In this document: piece by piece, positions 62,747 through 64,000 of the stretch
Layout of the letters: each line of letters begins with the position of its first letter
How positions within the stretch are numbered: position 1 is the stretch's first letter
NCBI GenBank assembly: GCA_963808965.1
Contig: CAWEHU010000017.1
Coordinates: 124,001-188,000, forward strand
From: CAWEHU01 sp963808965
GTDB taxonomy: Bacteria; Pseudomonadota; Alphaproteobacteria; Acetobacterales; Acetobacteraceae
Reading direction: 5' to 3'
DNA: 64,000 bases
The notes under the pieces: model-generated
The model's input: only the letters and a program-made list of their open reading frames with translations
The model's database searches: none
Told to the model about the DNA's origin: nothing
Position numbers and translations under genes: made by a program

Positions 62747-63903
62747 CGAAAAGCGTGACCGTTCTGGGTAGCACCGGGAGCGTGGGACGGCAGACCGTCG
62801 AGCTGCTCGAGGCCGGGCGCGAGCGTTTCCGGGTTCGCGCGCTCGTGGCCGGCGGTAACGGCGCGCTTCTCGCCGAGCAGGCCCGCGCGGTGGGCGCGGA
62901 ACTGGCGGTCGTCTGCGAGCCATCCGGTGTCGGCGCCCTTCGGGACGGGCTGGCGGGCACCCGGGTCGAGATCGGCGTGGGGCTCGACGCCGTCGTGGAA
63001 GCCGCGGCGCTGCCCGCGGACTGGACAATGGCCGCCATTACCGGCGCGGCCGGGCTGGCTCCAACTCTCGCCGCGATCCGGCGAGGCGGGGTGGTGGCGC
63101 TGGCCAACAAGGAGGCTTTGGTGTGCGCCGGGGAGGTGATGCTGCGTGCGGTCCGGGAGGCCGGGACGACCTTGCTGCCGGTCGATTCCGAGCACAACGC
63201 CATCTTCCAGTCCCTGGCGGAGGGAAACCGGGGCGCGGTGGAGAAGATCGTGCTCACGGCGTCCGGCGGCCCGTTCCGCACGGCGAGCCTGGAAGAGATG
63301 ACCGTCGTGACCCCGGAGGCGGCGCTCCGGCACCCCATCTGGTCCATGGGCGCCAAAATCAGCATCGATTCGGCGACCATGATGAACAAGGGGCTGGAGC
63401 TGATCGAGGCCGCGCGGCTGTTTGGTCTGGACGATGCGCAGATCGGCGTGCTCGTCCACCCGCAATCGGTCGTTCACGGTCTCGTCTTCTATCATGACGG
63501 CAGCGTGCTGGCGCAGCTCGGCGCACCCGACATGCGCATTCCGATCGCCCACACGCTGGCGTGGCCGGAGCGAATGAACACATCATCGCCGCGCCTCGAT
63601 CTGGCAGCCTTGGCACGTCTCGATTTCTTCGAGCCTGATACGACGCGGTTTCCCTCGCTGAGGCTGGCGCGGGATGCCTTGCGCGCCGGCGGAGGCGCCC
63701 CCACCATCCTGAGCGCGGCCAATGAAGTCGCGGTCGAGGCTTTCTTGCAGCGCCGCATCGGCTTCCTGGATATAGCGGGGATGGTGGAGCGGGTCGTGGA
63801 TGGATTGGGGGCGCCGCCTGCCGATACGCTGGACGACGTTGTCGCCTTGGACGGAGCCGCACGCCGGGCGGCGACCCGGATCGCGACTGCCCGGGCAGCC
63901 TGA
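62743..63903 (+). CDS. dxr: 1-deoxy-D-xylulose 5-phosphate reductoisomerase
   Basis: Second step of the MEP isoprenoid pathway; 386 residues. NADPH loop GSTGSVG at residues 9-15; LANKEALVCAGE; catalytic and metal site PVDSEHNAIFQSL near 146-158; the Mg/substrate loop KISIDSATMMNKGLELIEA near 205-223. ATGA overlap with cdsA. Part of the canonical frr-uppS-cdsA-dxr order. Confidence 0.97.
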   Translation: MTKSVTVLGSTGSVGRQTVELLEAGRERFRVRALVAGGNGALLAEQARAVGAELAVVCEPSGVGALRDGLAGTRVEIGVGLDAVVEAAALPADWTMAAITGAAGLAPTLAAIRRGGVVALANKEALVCAGEVMLRAVREAGTTLLPVDSEHNAIFQSLAEGNRGAVEKIVLTASGGPFRTASLEEMTVVTPEAALRHPIWSMGAKISIDSATMMNKGLELIEAARLFGLDDAQIGVLVHPQSVVHGLVFYHDGSVLAQLGAPDMRIPIAHTLAWPERMNTSSPRLDLAALARLDFFEPDTTRFPSLRLARDALRAGGGAPTILSAANEVAVEAFLQRRIGFLDIAGMVERVVDGLGAPPADTLDDVVALDGAARRAATRIATARAA

Positions 63904-63973
63904 TTCGTTCGCCCTCCCGGCCGGCGGGCGCGCCCGTGCCGGCGCCTGAGCCACGTTAGCGAGAGACCAGATC

Positions 63974-64000
63974 GTGTTCCATTTCGTTCCCGAGATATTG
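63974..64000 (+). CDS. possible start of site-2 protease RseP, truncated by window
   Basis: GTG 63974 begins a frame open to the end (FHFVPEIL). In alphaproteobacteria rseP normally follows dxr, and this hydrophobic start would fit its first helix. Only nine codons are visible, so it is an inference from gene order. Confidence 0.35.

Overview
The window looks like a high-GC alphaproteobacterial chromosome segment, most likely Rhodospirillales/Acetobacteraceae-like. Supporting signs are the gene order of the S10-spc-alpha ribosomal cluster, the rpsB-tsf-pyrH-frr-uppS-cdsA-dxr run, an NDUFS4-type complex I accessory gene and a DUF2852 gene. The taxonomic placement is inference from gene content.

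Layout. (1) Bases 1-13912: rplC (5' end cut by the window edge) through rplQ on the plus strand, with secY and adk inside and a likely internal promoter before rpsM. (2) 14050-21572: a molybdenum hydroxylase locus of the CO-dehydrogenase-like (form II) type: coxS, coxL, coxM, an MFS transporter and a second large subunit. (3) 21579-26455: three glycosyltransferases and an FkbM methyltransferase, probably for a surface glycan. (4) 26642-39005: mixed housekeeping and accessory genes: polyprenyl diphosphate synthase, DUF2007, a TrmN6-like methyltransferase, ribonucleotide reductase beta subunit, a secreted beta-helix/RTX-like protein, a split chromate transporter, PPOX, CHAP, RidA, PAS, CopC-like and an alpha/beta hydrolase. 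(5) 39653-48118, minus strand: the accessory genes of the molybdenum hydroxylase: coxG, coxD (MoxR), coxE, two XdhC-family genes, a molybdopterin-binding/MobA-like fusion and an ATP-grasp-like gene. A DUF1311 gene and an opposite-strand MntA-HepT-like toxin-antitoxin pair sit between coxD and coxE. (6) 48170-54304: an ion antiporter, a PEP mutase/isocitrate lyase family enzyme, OsmC/Ohr, a histone-deacetylase-like enzyme, DUF192, a ClpP-fold protein, tRNA-Pro, NDUFS4-like and tRNA-Arg. (7) 54305-55970: a gene-poor patch with an XRE regulator and an IS3-family transposase remnant, next to tRNA-Arg. (8) 55971-64000: cupin, DUF2852, TetR, then rpsB through dxr and probably the first codons of rseP.

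How the genes fit together. Regions 2 and 5 are about 20 kb apart but belong to one functional system. The structural S/L/M subunits need the CoxD/CoxE AAA-VWA pair, XdhC proteins and a MobA-like nucleotidyltransferase to mature the Mo cofactor, and CoxG to attach the enzyme to the membrane. The active-site loop is AYRGAGR in the first large subunit and PYRGAGR in the second, so neither is a classical CO dehydrogenase and the substrate is unknown.

Data quality. At least sixteen genes carry single-base-type frameshifts, including rplC, rplR, rplQ, rpsB, tsf and pyrH, which cannot be dead in a living cell. Most breaks sit at short runs or GC-alternating stretches. I therefore read them as sequence or assembly errors and describe the intact gene across each break.
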